A stretch of 64,000 nucleotides of DNA from contig NC_067203.1 of NCBI RefSeq assembly GCF_026262505.1, positions 14,768,392 through 14,832,391 on the forward strand, read 5' to 3'. Below the pieces are notes generated by a model that did not search any database, was not told where the DNA came from, and saw nothing but the letters and a program-made list of their open reading frames with translations. Made by a program: the position numbers and the translations under genes. Origin of the DNA: Trichomonas vaginalis G3 (lineage: Eukaryota; Parabasalia; Trichomonadida; Trichomonadidae). Shown here piece after piece: positions 35,303-45,753 of this stretch (the first letter of the stretch is position 1; every line of letters begins with the position of its first letter).

Positions 35303-38281
35303 ATGCTTATTTTCTATTTTTTAAGTTACATTTTCTCGTATACAGTCGTTGATCAGCTGAATATTGATCCAAAAGACAATATTTGCTGCTTCTATTCAGA
35401 GAAAATCAACGATTTCGAAGTAATTATGGATGAAAAATATACTTCTTCAGTGGTAACAATATCTCCAAATTATGAATATGCAGTTATTTTATTCCAATAT
35501 TTAAACTCGCAAGGTATTTCTACACAAATTTCTTCCAAGCGAACAAGATATACAATTATTCCTTCAATAAATCTTACAACGTCAAAGAATTTCTACGGTT
35601 TGGACTTCTTAAATGAAATCTTCGTTCAAAAGTACATTGTTTCTACAAAAAATTGCCAAGATACAAAAGCAATTTGTAAACAAAGGAGCCACTTGCCTCA
35701 TTTCGTATTTATCTTAGGAGGCATCATCCTATTTGCATATATCAATATAATACATATCAAAATCAATCCATATTTCAATATTTTCGATAAAAACATTCGT
35801 CCAATTCACGAAAGCGTCAAAAACCTTTCTAAAGAAGAGCTGAAGTGTCAGCATGATTCTCTTACTGCTGTACACATATCCGGCGTGTCCCAAGTCCAAA
35901 CAGTAAGCGTAGAAAGAGATTATCCTCGATCTAAATTCCACAAGTCCATTTCCTATGCATTGAAAGACGGCAACTACATTACATTCTTTTGGACAGAGAG
36001 AATCTCCGATATTGATGATCTAAATTTGAAAGTAGAATTTTCATCAGAAAATCTTACAGCGACAAGCATCAGCTACGAGATGTTAAGCTACAGACATTAC
36101 AGACCTTTGGTTATGACCATCGAATTAAGCAATAATTCAAGAATTAAACTAGAAATACCTCTAAACGTTCTACTTCCATTCCTTTCCCAAGGATGTTCAT
36201 CGACATTACTATTTTCATCCCTTATTCAATGCAATCGTATCATTATGGGCAATAAATTCTTGCCAACAGATTTTATTCAATTAATGCACAATTACAGCAT
36301 CTCCATGGGCCTTCTTCGATCTCTAGTCCTCGAAGCCGATGGCCAGGTAATATGCCAATACTCAAAACCTCCATTAAAAGACTTAACTCCAGAACAAATC
36401 GCAAAAATTCAAGGAACTCTCAGAAAAGAGGACGAATACATAGACTACGATTTATTACCCGACTGCTACGCCACTCTTGTCCGTTACGGAGAAACTGATG
36501 TCGTATTAATCGGAATAACTAAGGCGCAAGTGCCAATGGCCCAATCCACGCTATCTCTTATCCTTCTTACAGCACTGTTCGTTCGAAAGATCACGATTGC
36601 TAGAGACAAATTGACGAAATACGAGAGATTAGTTGATTTGATGGAAGCATCTGGTCGATTAATGTATTTCGAGTACAACGCCGACCTCCAAAAAATCATT
36701 CTCTCGAAGCCGAACAACTTAAAGTACTGCGGAGAGGCTGTTATCAAAGCCGCGCATATTTTCATGGACAGTTCTCAAAAGAACTTCATTTTCGAGTATC
36801 AGGACAAAACATTCATAGTCCTGGCAGACAGAATTCCATCTAAAAACAACGAACAAATCATTGGAATTTTGGCAGAAAATATAACTTGGCTTTTGAACGA
36901 AAAGAAGGAAGAAATAAAGAGATACAACGAAGTAGCAGATGCTATGCAGAAGATTGGCGCTCACAGATTGATAATGAAGCCAAGGCCTCACTTGGATGAT
37001 ACAGATAATTTAATTTCACAACTTGGTTATCCGCTAGGTACTTCTTTGTTATCAATTATTCATCCAGATGATGCAGAGACGTTCTGCAACCTCGGAGCTT
37101 CAATTAAACCTTCTGCTCCTGTAACTGACGATTATAATAAGACGATATTGACTTTCTTACACGATATCGAGCCATTAGACAGATATCTTATCATGGCTCC
37201 GACTGAAAGAGAGTATTACAGAGAGCATCCGGACAGAATTTACATTCCAAATGTAAAAGTATCGGAAACCGCTTGTATTCGAGTACTTTCTGCCAACAAT
37301 CGTGTTCATTTCTATTCAGTATCAGCGAATAGCGAGATAGGATTCATGCATTCCCTTGAAAGTGCTTTCGAAATAATGATTGACACCTTAGGCAGTTTCC
37401 CATTCACAACTGCCCGCGTGAATTCAACATTCTGGGGCGTAGATATCGGATCCGATTCAATTTTCCCGCTCTACGGACTCCCTACAATTTGGGACGTTTT
37501 GGGGGTCGACCAAATGACACCTTTTTCGAATATGGCCAATTTCATTCAAGGCGAAAGTCGGCCACTTTTCGTAAACGGTCTCATGGGTTTACGAGTTAGG
37601 GGCGAGAAGAATTGGACGGGCACAATTTTATTATCAATGGTCGGTGGCAAGAGTTTTTGGTACAAATTATCAATGTTTGTTCAAGATAATTCATTGTATT
37701 GCGTCATGACACAGATTGACGATATAAAGAACAGCGTTGATAAGATGAAGAACTACTTGGAAGAGATAACACCGTACATGGAAATCGCTGGCATCAAACT
37801 TTGGAGCTTTATTGATATTGATGAAGTGATGGATAATAAAAATCTGCCACTGTCAGATTATTCCAAAGTTTTGTCATGGGCGAATGTCGACATTGTTGCG
37901 AAAGAGTACAGAGACGCTTTTATGAGGAACATGAGGTCTACATTTGAGTTCGGGCACTATTTCGAGATGTATTTGCCTGTGGATATCGATGGAACAGGCT
38001 ACAAATGGTGCGCAATGTTGGGAAAGAGAGGTGAGAAAGGAAGAGTCATTTTCGGTATTTGGGAACCAACAGAAGTTTTGAGAAAGAATCTGAAACCGGC
38101 CGGTGAAGCGGAAATTGCAAAACTCGGTGAAATTGCCGCTGGAATTATTGAGAAATTGAAGAATAGATACGATTTGACTCCTACACAACTGGAAGCAATT
38201 ATTGAGGCTGAAAACGCTTTGAGACTTTACAAAGAACAAACTGCTTCTGGTAGTGATATTCCTGCTGATACAATCTTGTAA
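35303..38281 (+). CDS. membrane protein with PAS-like domains
   Basis: 992 residues. A signal-like N-terminus (MLIFYFLSYIFSYTV) precedes a ~115-residue outer part, and a transmembrane helix follows at about residues 132-152 (FVFILGGIILFAYINIIHI). The long cytoplasmic part holds PAS-like segments: LGTSLLSIIHPDDAETFC near residue 586, a PAC-like YKLSMFVQDNSLYCVMTQ near 785, and a further one near 890. A second hydrophobic stretch is near residue 415 (LSLILLTALFV). No kinase or cyclase domain is present. It may be a cyclase-type receptor relative that lacks the catalytic domain; the function is unknown. Confidence 0.75.
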   Translation: MLIFYFLSYIFSYTVVDQLNIDPKDNICCFYSEKINDFEVIMDEKYTSSVVTISPNYEYAVILFQYLNSQGISTQISSKRTRYTIIPSINLTTSKNFYGLDFLNEIFVQKYIVSTKNCQDTKAICKQRSHLPHFVFILGGIILFAYINIIHIKINPYFNIFDKNIRPIHESVKNLSKEELKCQHDSLTAVHISGVSQVQTVSVERDYPRSKFHKSISYALKDGNYITFFWTERISDIDDLNLKVEFSSENLTATSISYEMLSYRHYRPLVMTIELSNNSRIKLEIPLNVLLPFLSQGCSSTLLFSSLIQCNRIIMGNKFLPTDFIQLMHNYSISMGLLRSLVLEADGQVICQYSKPPLKDLTPEQIAKIQGTLRKEDEYIDYDLLPDCYATLVRYGETDVVLIGITKAQVPMAQSTLSLILLTALFVRKITIARDKLTKYERLVDLMEASGRLMYFEYNADLQKIILSKPNNLKYCGEAVIKAAHIFMDSSQKNFIFEYQDKTFIVLADRIPSKNNEQIIGILAENITWLLNEKKEEIKRYNEVADAMQKIGAHRLIMKPRPHLDDTDNLISQLGYPLGTSLLSIIHPDDAETFCNLGASIKPSAPVTDDYNKTILTFLHDIEPLDRYLIMAPTEREYYREHPDRIYIPNVKVSETACIRVLSANNRVHFYSVSANSEIGFMHSLESAFEIMIDTLGSFPFTTARVNSTFWGVDIGSDSIFPLYGLPTIWDVLGVDQMTPFSNMANFIQGESRPLFVNGLMGLRVRGEKNWTGTILLSMVGGKSFWYKLSMFVQDNSLYCVMTQIDDIKNSVDKMKNYLEEITPYMEIAGIKLWSFIDIDEVMDNKNLPLSDYSKVLSWANVDIVAKEYRDAFMRNMRSTFEFGHYFEMYLPVDIDGTGYKWCAMLGKRGEKGRVIFGIWEPTEVLRKNLKPAGEAEIAKLGEIAAGIIEKLKNRYDLTPTQLEAIIEAENALRLYKEQTASGSDIPADTIL

Positions 38282-38827
38282 TTTTTTATTTTATTTTTGT
38301 TATATTTCATGTTAGTAAATATATTTGCTTTTCATTTTTGATAAACTAAAAGAATGTGTTGTTAATGATTGAAACATGTGTTAGCTATAAGTTAAATTTT
38401 TTTATTTGAAATTTTATTATGGTTAAATATATGGGGGAATATATAGAAAGTAATTTGTTCATTCTAAAATGAAAGATATAGTTGCTTGTTGTTTAAAAAT
38501 CATATGTTTATTCGATTAAAATGAAATTGATTTGAAAAAAGGATATGGATATGAAATATTTTTTGTTCCAATAAAAAACATTGGCCATGGTTAGATAAAT
38601 TTTGAGATGTAAATTAGTATTATACATAAAATAATAATCTTTATCAAAATAATATCAAGAAAGGATAAAAATAAAGTAATGTAAGGATAAATTACAGTTA
38701 AATATTAACAATGTTATCTGTAGATGGAATGGCTTGAACTTATGAAAATAAAAATTAATTTTTCAAGAATAAAAGTATATGTCCTATGTAAATTTCGGAT
38801 GAATGTGTTTTTGCAGAATGAGTAACA
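38282..38827 (+). other. AT-rich region between convergent genes
   Basis: 546 bases between the ends of two convergent genes; no reading frame, repeat or RNA gene seen. Confidence 0.5.
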
Positions 38828-39451
38828 TCAATCAGTAACGTTAATTCTAAGATAGTGATATACGTTATGGATTATATCGGATTTTGGATATCTATTATCA
38901 GCTTCTATTGAGTTACATATTTCTTTTTCGTATTCTTCGCATTCTCGTTTTCTAATCATTGCGTCTTGATGGTCTCTATCTTTAAGCATTCTTCTTGTAG
39001 ATAGTACTGTTTGAGCTCTTGCTTTAGACAAACTCTCTCTGTACGGTGAATGTTTGTCAACTTTTCTAAAAATGTTGAGTTCGCAATCTTTATCGTATTG
39101 TTTCCAATGTTTTTCACGCACTCTATACTCTACAGTCTCTACCTTTTCATCTGGGTTTGAAACCACAACTGGACTTTGCATTTTTCCTGTAGGAACATGT
39201 CCAAAAATCTTCGTTGGAACGAGTCTTGGAGAATTTTTAGGTGGTGGTAGAGTTTTCCCCTGGTAGAGAGCTAGATTATATATTGGCTCAGAGTATGGAG
39301 ATTTGTAAGATTTTGTTGGAGTCATAAATCTTCTTGAAGAAAGAGATCCTGGTTGCATCGATCTGACAACTTTTGTTGTACTTGAAGGGCGTGCCGTTGC
39401 ATGCTGGCTCTGTGACCTCCTGCTACTAGGGAGTCTTTGCTCAATTTCCAT
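38828..39451 (-). CDS. small basic protein of unknown function
   Basis: 207 residues. The N-terminal ~60 residues are rich in Ser/Arg/Thr (RLPSSRRSQSQHATARPS) and likely disordered. The C-terminal half is helical and charged (WKQYDKDCELNIFRKV, MLKDRDHQDAMIRKRECEEY). The pattern suggests a cytoskeleton- or flagellum-associated protein, but I recognise no family. The frame is clean and coding-like. Confidence 0.6.
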   Translation of the reverse strand: MEIEQRLPSSRRSQSQHATARPSSTTKVVRSMQPGSLSSRRFMTPTKSYKSPYSEPIYNLALYQGKTLPPPKNSPRLVPTKIFGHVPTGKMQSPVVVSNPDEKVETVEYRVREKHWKQYDKDCELNIFRKVDKHSPYRESLSKARAQTVLSTRRMLKDRDHQDAMIRKRECEEYEKEICNSIEADNRYPKSDIIHNVYHYLRINVTD

Positions 39452-39753
39452 TTAAAAAAAAGTGCTCAATTTTTCTTTACACCCCGGGTAAATTTAATAT
39501 TATTATGTTAATCACACTATGTAGGTAATTAATTTTACGAATTGGATTCAAGACAAATTGAGAAGATTCAATGTCTTTTCACAAAAATACGATAATGGTC
39601 AAAAAAAATTATGAAGAATTTCAATATGCCCTCAAAAGATCGTAATTTTTGTTTAGATAAGGCCAAATTATTGTATGTCGTAGAAGTTAGATAAATAATC
39701 AGTGGAAAAAGTTATAATTCTGTAATTTTTATTATCTATTTATGGAGAATTGC
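39452..39753. other. AT-rich spacer, no gene seen
   Basis: About 300 bases between the start of the small basic protein gene and the end of the alcohol dehydrogenase gene on the same strand. Nothing supported. Confidence 0.4.
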
Positions 39754-40944
39754 TTAGAAGTCAATTGGTTTGTCATAGAAAACAGCAAGAAGAAGTTTCT
39801 CCATTTCTTCTTGTGTTGGCTGACGTGGGTTGGATCCTGTGCAAGCATCAAGGATGGAGCTAGCAGCAACATCCTTGATCTTAGAAAGATATTCTTGTTT
39901 ATTGATCAAGCCATTCTCATAGTCCTTGACACAGAGTGGAACATTGATCTTGGCGCAGAGGTCACGGATCTTTTGGCAGATAGCATCAACGAGCTCAACA
40001 TCGTCCTTGCCCTGAATTCCAAGGAAGCGAGCGATGTCACCATAGCGATGGAGAGCTTCTTCGTTCTTGGAGTTGTACTTGATAACCTTTGGAAGGTACA
40101 TAGCGTTGGCGCATCCGTGAACGATGTGTCCACCAGAGAAAGCAGCGCCTGTCTTGTGAGCCATAGAATGGACAATACCAAGAAGAGCGTTTGAGAAGGC
40201 CATACCAGCAAGGTTCTGAGCATTGTGCATTGTTGCACGAGCCTGCTTGTTTTCGTTGTATGATGCCTCAAGGTTCTCGAAGATAAGCTTGATAGCGTGG
40301 AGAGCTAAACCATCTGTGAAGTCGCTGTGAGCTGTTGAAACATAAGCTTCGAAAGCGTGTGTGAGGGCATCCATACCTGTGAATGCGACGAGCTTCTTTG
40401 GCATTGTATCTGCAAGCTCTGGATCGACAATGGCAACATCTGGTGTGAGGTTGAAGTCAGCAAGTGGATACTTGATTCCCTTCTGGTAATCTGTGATGAT
40501 AGAGAATGATGTAACTTCTGTAGCTGTGCCAGATGTTGATGTAACAGCGCAGAAATGTGCCTTGTGACGAAGTTCTGGAAGCGCAAATGGGATGATCATC
40601 TTCTCAAATGTAATATCTGGGTATTCATAAACAACCCACATTGCCTTGGCTGCATCAATTGGAGAACCGCCACCAATGGCAACAATCCAGTCTGGTTGGA
40701 ACTCTTGCATAACTTTGGCACCCTTGAAGACTGTTTCGATTGATGGATCACTCTCAACACCTTCGAAGACTTTGACTTCGAATTGTGCCTCTTTGAGGTA
40801 GTTGACAGCTCTCTCGCGGAAACCGAATTGGCGCATTGCGTGTGTGCCAACGACAACAAAGGCCTTCTTTCCTTTGAGTGTCTTGAGGTTCTCAAGAGCG
40901 CCCTTGCCATGATAGATATCGCGTGGGAGTGTGAAACGACCCAT
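39754..40944 (-). CDS. iron-containing alcohol dehydrogenase
   Basis: 396 residues, the usual length for group III (Fe-ADH) enzymes. The NAD-binding motif is IGGGSPIDAAKA; metal ligands are predicted in GMDALTHAFE (Asp and His) and in SMAHKTGAAF and HIVHGCANA (His). It would interconvert alcohols and aldehydes with NAD(P)H in fermentative redox balance. The sequence resembles bacterial enzymes and the C-terminal half of AdhE, so ancient lateral transfer is plausible. Codon use is C/G-biased like L3, suggesting high expression. Initiator matches TCACT and TCATT lie 10-20 bases upstream of the ATG. Confidence 0.95.
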   Translation of the reverse strand: MGRFTLPRDIYHGKGALENLKTLKGKKAFVVVGTHAMRQFGFRERAVNYLKEAQFEVKVFEGVESDPSIETVFKGAKVMQEFQPDWIVAIGGGSPIDAAKAMWVVYEYPDITFEKMIIPFALPELRHKAHFCAVTSTSGTATEVTSFSIITDYQKGIKYPLADFNLTPDVAIVDPELADTMPKKLVAFTGMDALTHAFEAYVSTAHSDFTDGLALHAIKLIFENLEASYNENKQARATMHNAQNLAGMAFSNALLGIVHSMAHKTGAAFSGGHIVHGCANAMYLPKVIKYNSKNEEALHRYGDIARFLGIQGKDDVELVDAICQKIRDLCAKINVPLCVKDYENGLINKQEYLSKIKDVAASSILDACTGSNPRQPTQEEMEKLLLAVFYDKPIDF

Positions 40945-42476
40945 ATCCTAAAATGAAGTGATTCATTGATCTCTCAATTTTATTCGTATTTTTTGAGAGG
41001 TTTGTAAATTTTATTTACTGAACTGATTCATAATTTTTCAAGTTAATTCAACGTAAATCAATATTGTTTATGGAATATGCTAACAAAAATTTTATAATTT
41101 TTCTGAGCGCTCCTAGTTCCATCAAACTTTTTATAAAAGATGTGTAATTATGATAGTGGATCCTATTGGTCCATTATTATTTTGAATGTTATATCGTTCT
41201 TTTATATATTTTTAAAGAATTAAGCACGTAAAATGTTTTAAATACTGCTCAATTTTGAGCTTCAGAAAAATTCAATGATGCGAGAATTGAATGACTAATA
41301 TGGAATATCCAATACTCAAGTATCCTGATTCTTGCATTCTGTGTATCATATATTCGTGAGGAATTTTGAAAATATGATATTTTGAGTCATGAATTATGTT
41401 TTTGTTTGATAGGAAATAGACAATTGAATATTTCGAAGATAAAATATTCATATACTGTATATAAAGAAAAGAAATTTCAATGCGATTAATCATTTTAATT
41501 GTTTCAAAAATTTTTTATATTTGAGTTTTAATGAATTATCAATTGCTATTTAACAGTATCCAAATCATTCGATGGGAATGTGTCATATAAGTTATTCATC
41601 AGAATGAGCCCGATCATGAACAAATCCAAATTTCGATATAATTTCATATAATTATATGGAAATTTCAAAACGAATCCACAATTTTCAAATATGTAGCAAA
41701 ATTCCATCAAGAATTAATGTTTTCATTTACTAATTTTGTCAGTCCTTCTAGCTTTAATATCATCAATGGAAATTGAGTCTCATTCTGCATTATAAATGTT
41801 TTTGATTACATTAAATGTATATAAATATATACATTTGATCTCTTGAAACGAATGCCTTATTCAAGCATATTTTAATTGAAATATATAACTTACTTCTTCA
41901 TTTGAGGCATGATCATCACTACTAATTGAAATTATGATCCCCAATTTCAGCCATATCTATAAATTTGAAGAATATTGTGATCCAAATTAAATATCAATTG
42001 TAAATTCAATGATTTTATTTGAGAATTATAATTACTTATTTATTTCTTGCATCTTAATTCTATATAAATGGTATATATTTAACAAAACAGAATCTGATCA
42101 TGATGAAACAATAGTATATCTCCTCCCAATAGTCTCTTTCAATCCAATAATTAGTTACTGTGGTTTTGAAAGCACTGTTGGATTGAGGTGGTATTATGTC
42201 CGGATAATCTAATTCATTATGCTTAGATACATTGGTTCTGAATGAAATTTATACACGACAGAAGTTATGTAATCTGAATCACATATATATCATCCGTAGA
42301 TTGCAAAAGAAAAAAATTATCGAACGAAATCGTTCGAAATATTTTTCATTTAACAATGCGACTAGTATGTTTTCATAAAATCATTGCGAAAACCAAAATA
42401 GCACTAATTCATCCGACGATAAAAGTGAATAATTGTTCAGCTATACCTGGTCAAATGAGGACGATAGACATTTTTG
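40945..42476. other. long AT-rich divergent intergenic region
   Basis: About 1.5 kb between the divergent Fe-ADH and proteasome beta5 genes. Short frames occur but none looks coding. It holds the ADH initiator motifs next to 40945, a palindrome at 42320-42337, and GACATTTTTG just before the beta5 ATG. Confidence 0.5.
42320..42337. promoter_or_regulatory. palindrome upstream of the beta5 gene
   Basis: TCGAACGA and TCGTTCGA flank a 2-base centre. It lies about 140 bases before the beta5 start codon in otherwise AT-rich DNA. A protein-binding site is possible; no known motif is recognised. Confidence 0.35.
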
Positions 42477-43247
42477 ATGCAAAGTTTGTATCTTAAACCA
42501 AGAGACGAAGTTGAATCCGAAGAAACAACAAAAGCTTTAGAGCCCGCACATGTTCCAGATCCATGCCAATTTGTTAAAAATCACATTTCTCTATCATATA
42601 CAAACGAGCCTGGTAAAATGGCCGCCGTTCACGGTACAACAACACTCTCCTTCATCTACAACGGAGGTATTGTCGTTGCCGTCGATTCTCGTGCAACAGG
42701 TGGTCAATTCATCTTCTCGCAAACAGTTATGAAAATCCTTCCACTTGCACCAAATATGATTGGAACTATGGCTGGTGGTGCTGCCGACTGCCAGTATTGG
42801 CTTCGTAATCTTTCTCGTCTTATTCAACTTCACAAATTCCGCTATCAACAACCATTAACAGTTGCCGCTGCTTCTAAAATACTTGTTAACGAACTTTACA
42901 GATATAAGGGATATAACCTCTCTATTGGCTCAATGATTTGCGGTTACGACAACACCGGCCCACATATTTTCTACATCGACAACCACGGATCTAGAATTGC
43001 TGGAAAGAGATTCTCCGTTGGTTCAGGTTCAACACACGCTTATGGTGTACTTGATACTTGCTATCGCGAAGATATGACAAAGGAAGAAGCTTGCGAACTT
43101 GGCCGTAGAGCAATTTACCACGCTACATATCGTGATTCTGGCTCTGGTGGTCGTGTTTCTGTTGTCCATATTACTCAGAATGGCGTTGAATGGATTGATA
43201 AGACTGATGTTTTCGATATGCATGATTTCTCAAAGACAACATTCTAA
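42477..43247 (+). CDS. PSMB5: 20S proteasome subunit beta type-5
   Basis: 256 residues from ATG 42477. A 53-residue propeptide ends at HG, followed by the catalytic Thr (TTTL, residue 54). Counting from that Thr, Asp17 (VDSRA), Arg19, Lys33 (VMKIL), Met45 and Ala49 are all in place. The phrases GTMAGGAADC and SVGSGSTHAYGVLD are diagnostic for beta5, the chymotrypsin-like subunit and the main target of proteasome inhibitors. The stop runs into TAAA. Looks fully functional. Confidence 0.97.
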   Translation: MQSLYLKPRDEVESEETTKALEPAHVPDPCQFVKNHISLSYTNEPGKMAAVHGTTTLSFIYNGGIVVAVDSRATGGQFIFSQTVMKILPLAPNMIGTMAGGAADCQYWLRNLSRLIQLHKFRYQQPLTVAAASKILVNELYRYKGYNLSIGSMICGYDNTGPHIFYIDNHGSRIAGKRFSVGSGSTHAYGVLDTCYREDMTKEEACELGRRAIYHATYRDSGSGGRVSVVHITQNGVEWIDKTDVFDMHDFSKTTF

Positions 43248-43538
43248 AATACTGATTTTTAATTATTAAATATCGACATATACTAATTTTATTACTACTT
43301 TTCTCTAGAAAATTTATTTTTATATAATTATTTTCTTTAAAATCTAACATATCATAACAATCTTCCGGATTTAAAATATTATTATCAAAATACTAATAGA
43401 AAACTCTAAAAAATATATGATATATTAAATTTATATAAGTCTATCATTAAGATTCAGAGACTGTTACCCAAATATGATGATTAAACCAATTTCTGATCCG
43501 TGAAAGATTTTTCAGTATATTTTGATTATTCTCAATTG
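43248..43538 (+). other. AT-rich spacer
   Basis: Between the beta5 gene and the dispersed repeat; no gene seen. Confidence 0.4.
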
Positions 43539-43869
43539 GTAAAAAAGGGGGTTGGCGTCCTAAGGCGTCCTAGTGTAAATTTCTCAAAATTGTGATATTT
43601 ACATCACATTTTTGAGAGGTTTATGGGCGTCCTAAGGGAAAATTGAATAGCTAGGGCGTCCCGAATTTTCATTCTAAGATTTAAATATATTATATACTTA
43701 AGTATAATACAAGCAATATAAAAATTAAATTTTTATTATGTTAACTTATAAGAAATTTTTTTGAATTATCGTTGATTTATTGTAATCTTTCCAGGCTATA
43801 CTTTTGAAATCAACTTTACCTATCATACGCATTAATGTAGTAGATGTCCAGGTGTAGCTATTATATCCC
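43539..43869 (-). repeat. dispersed ~330-bp repeat, copy 2 (inverted relative to 1-332)
   Basis: Nearly identical to the complement of 1-332. The match ends sharply at both sides (GGTAAAAAAGGGGGTTGGCG at the left, TTATATCCCA at the right), which marks the borders of the repeat. It lies between the beta5 gene and the gene ending at 44313. High identity between copies 43 kb apart suggests recent spread. Confidence 0.85.
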
Positions 43870-44312
43870 AGCAATATTGGTATTTTATCATTGTAAGATA
43901 TCAAAATGAAGCGTTTTTTCAGATATACTTTTTCGTAAATTTTTCAAAAATAAGATGGTAAAAAAGCCTCGACTTGCTCGAAAAATAACAATTTTTTTAC
44001 TTGTAAAAATAACCCTTTTACAGCATGGGCAGCTATTCAATCACTATTTCTTTTTCTAAAAGTATATTTTTCAAAAAAAATTAAGATCAAATTCGACAAT
44101 TTCTTGATGAAAGCAAAAATATTACACATACTTCTAGATGCATGGGATAAAATATGCAATTATTCAATCAATTCGCATGATTTGAAAAAAAAATCTAAAT
44201 TTGATAAAAATGTAGAAATTTTTTATTTTTAACTTGAGATTCGATTTTTTTGATCCAATTTGTGAATTTTTTTTGATCGGAATTTCAATTAATTTGTTGA
44301 TCAAAAATGACC
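43870..44312 (+). other. AT-rich spacer
   Basis: 443 bases, low-complexity A/T; no gene seen. Confidence 0.4.
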
Positions 44313-45419
44313 TCACAATGTTTGATCATAAGTGAAGTCATCTTCATGGGTATTTAGAAATTCCAAGAGAAATTGCTTATTTCTCGCAGATGTAATATCT
44401 GAGAAAATCGAATTTAAATATTCATAGAAACCCAAATCATTCTCCGGTTCGAATAATTCATCTGTTGCTTTTTCTGTTTTTTCTATGAATTTTAATAATT
44501 TGATTAATAAATCTTCATCAGGAAGAATTATTGCTGCATTTGTGATAAAATTCCATATTGAGGTAATATGGCAATAATTACATTTATAAAATGTAATTTT
44601 ATCCAAAATTTTTTGGCAAATTCGCATAATAGCATTAATATTTGAAGCTGAGATTAAACCTGTGATTACTTCTGTAACTTTTGGAAAATCATCGCAATTT
44701 AATATCTCTTTATATTGAATTGAGAAATAAAAAAAATCAAATGGATTCATTTCTTCAATTTCAAGGAGATTGTAAAAATTGATAGAAGTGTTATTGCAAC
44801 AAATTGTATTTGCAGCAAAAAATATCATTTGCTCGATTCCATTTTTGGAATAAATTTGCTGGAACAATGTTAAATTAAAACAGTTGCTTAATTTTTCTTC
44901 ATTGTTTTCATAAAAAAGTAACAAGTTTGCAACTGAAATTTCAAAATTTTGATAATTGCCAGTTATTTCAGTAAATATATATATTTGCTTTTCTTCATCT
45001 AAAAATGGCAAATATTGATTTGCAATATTAACTAAAGTTTGGGATAAATTGTTCCAGTTTGATTTTACAATTTGTGAGCACATTATGTAATATGTAAATT
45101 TATCCGCTTTGTAGGAATTTAAAATTGTTTGTTGTTCTGTTTCAGTTAAATTACTGAATTTTTCAAGATTAATATTGTGATAAAAAATAGAATCCTTGAA
45201 ACATTCTGATATCTTTTCAATGTTTAAAACGGATGCTAAAAAATGTAAAAGAACTTCATCAGTCACTGTGATTTTTTTGAAAAATTTATCCCAATTCAAG
45301 CATCCAATTGATCTTTCTGTCATTGTACTTATGCATTGATAAAGTTGATTTAATGAATCCGAAGAATAATCATTATGCTTGACTAGTTGAGTTAGTTGAT
45401 ACAGACTGTCGTCAGCCAT
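44313..45419 (-). CDS. unknown helical protein
   Basis: 368 residues from ATG 45419 (MADDSLYQLTQLVKHNDY). Leucine- and isoleucine-rich helices in succession suggest an armadillo/HEAT-like solenoid, but no repeat consensus is clear. A TTCATTTTTTT initiator match lies about 10 bases upstream of the ATG. It shares its divergent upstream region with the MULE gene at 45754. No family recognised. Confidence 0.6.
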   Translation of the reverse strand: MADDSLYQLTQLVKHNDYSSDSLNQLYQCISTMTERSIGCLNWDKFFKKITVTDEVLLHFLASVLNIEKISECFKDSIFYHNINLEKFSNLTETEQQTILNSYKADKFTYYIMCSQIVKSNWNNLSQTLVNIANQYLPFLDEEKQIYIFTEITGNYQNFEISVANLLLFYENNEEKLSNCFNLTLFQQIYSKNGIEQMIFFAANTICCNNTSINFYNLLEIEEMNPFDFFYFSIQYKEILNCDDFPKVTEVITGLISASNINAIMRICQKILDKITFYKCNYCHITSIWNFITNAAIILPDEDLLIKLLKFIEKTEKATDELFEPENDLGFYEYLNSIFSDITSARNKQFLLEFLNTHEDDFTYDQTL

Positions 45420-45753
45420 TTTAAAAAAATGAATAAAATTGTATAGTAAATTATATTTGTGAAATTTGTGACGCTACATTCAATCTAAGACCAATATCTC
45501 AAAGAATTCCTCATTTAAGTATTACTTTTCATTGTTTTTTAAAAAATATCTTTGCTTATTTGTTCACTTTTTTGACATTTATTATATGCTTTTTATCATA
45601 TTTCCGATGATATGAATATATATTCTATATAAGAATGACGCTACATTCAATCTAAGACCAATATCTCAAAGAATTCCTCATTTAAGTATTACTTTTCATT
45701 TTTGATTCAATTTTCGAACGGTTTTCGTAAATTTTGCATCATTTCATTTTTTA
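45420..45753. promoter_or_regulatory. divergent intergenic region with a 65-bp direct repeat
   Basis: The sequence TGACGCTACATTCAATCTAA onward occurs at 45469-45533 and again at 45636-45700, essentially identical. Both copies end in ACTTTTCATT, an initiator-like motif. TTTCATTTTTTAATG leads into the MULE gene's start, and TTCATTTTTTTAAAATG (minus strand) into the gene at 45419. Confidence 0.75.

Noticed and set aside
40945-42476. Short frames in the ADH-beta5 intergenic region
   Set aside because: AT-rich, with no coding character or recognisable start context.
1-43869. The inverted 330-bp repeats as TIRs of one giant transposon
   Set aside because: The interval holds unrelated housekeeping genes (L3, SF3b3, Fe-ADH, beta5), and the repeat has its own sharp borders. 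A dispersed repeat explains it better.
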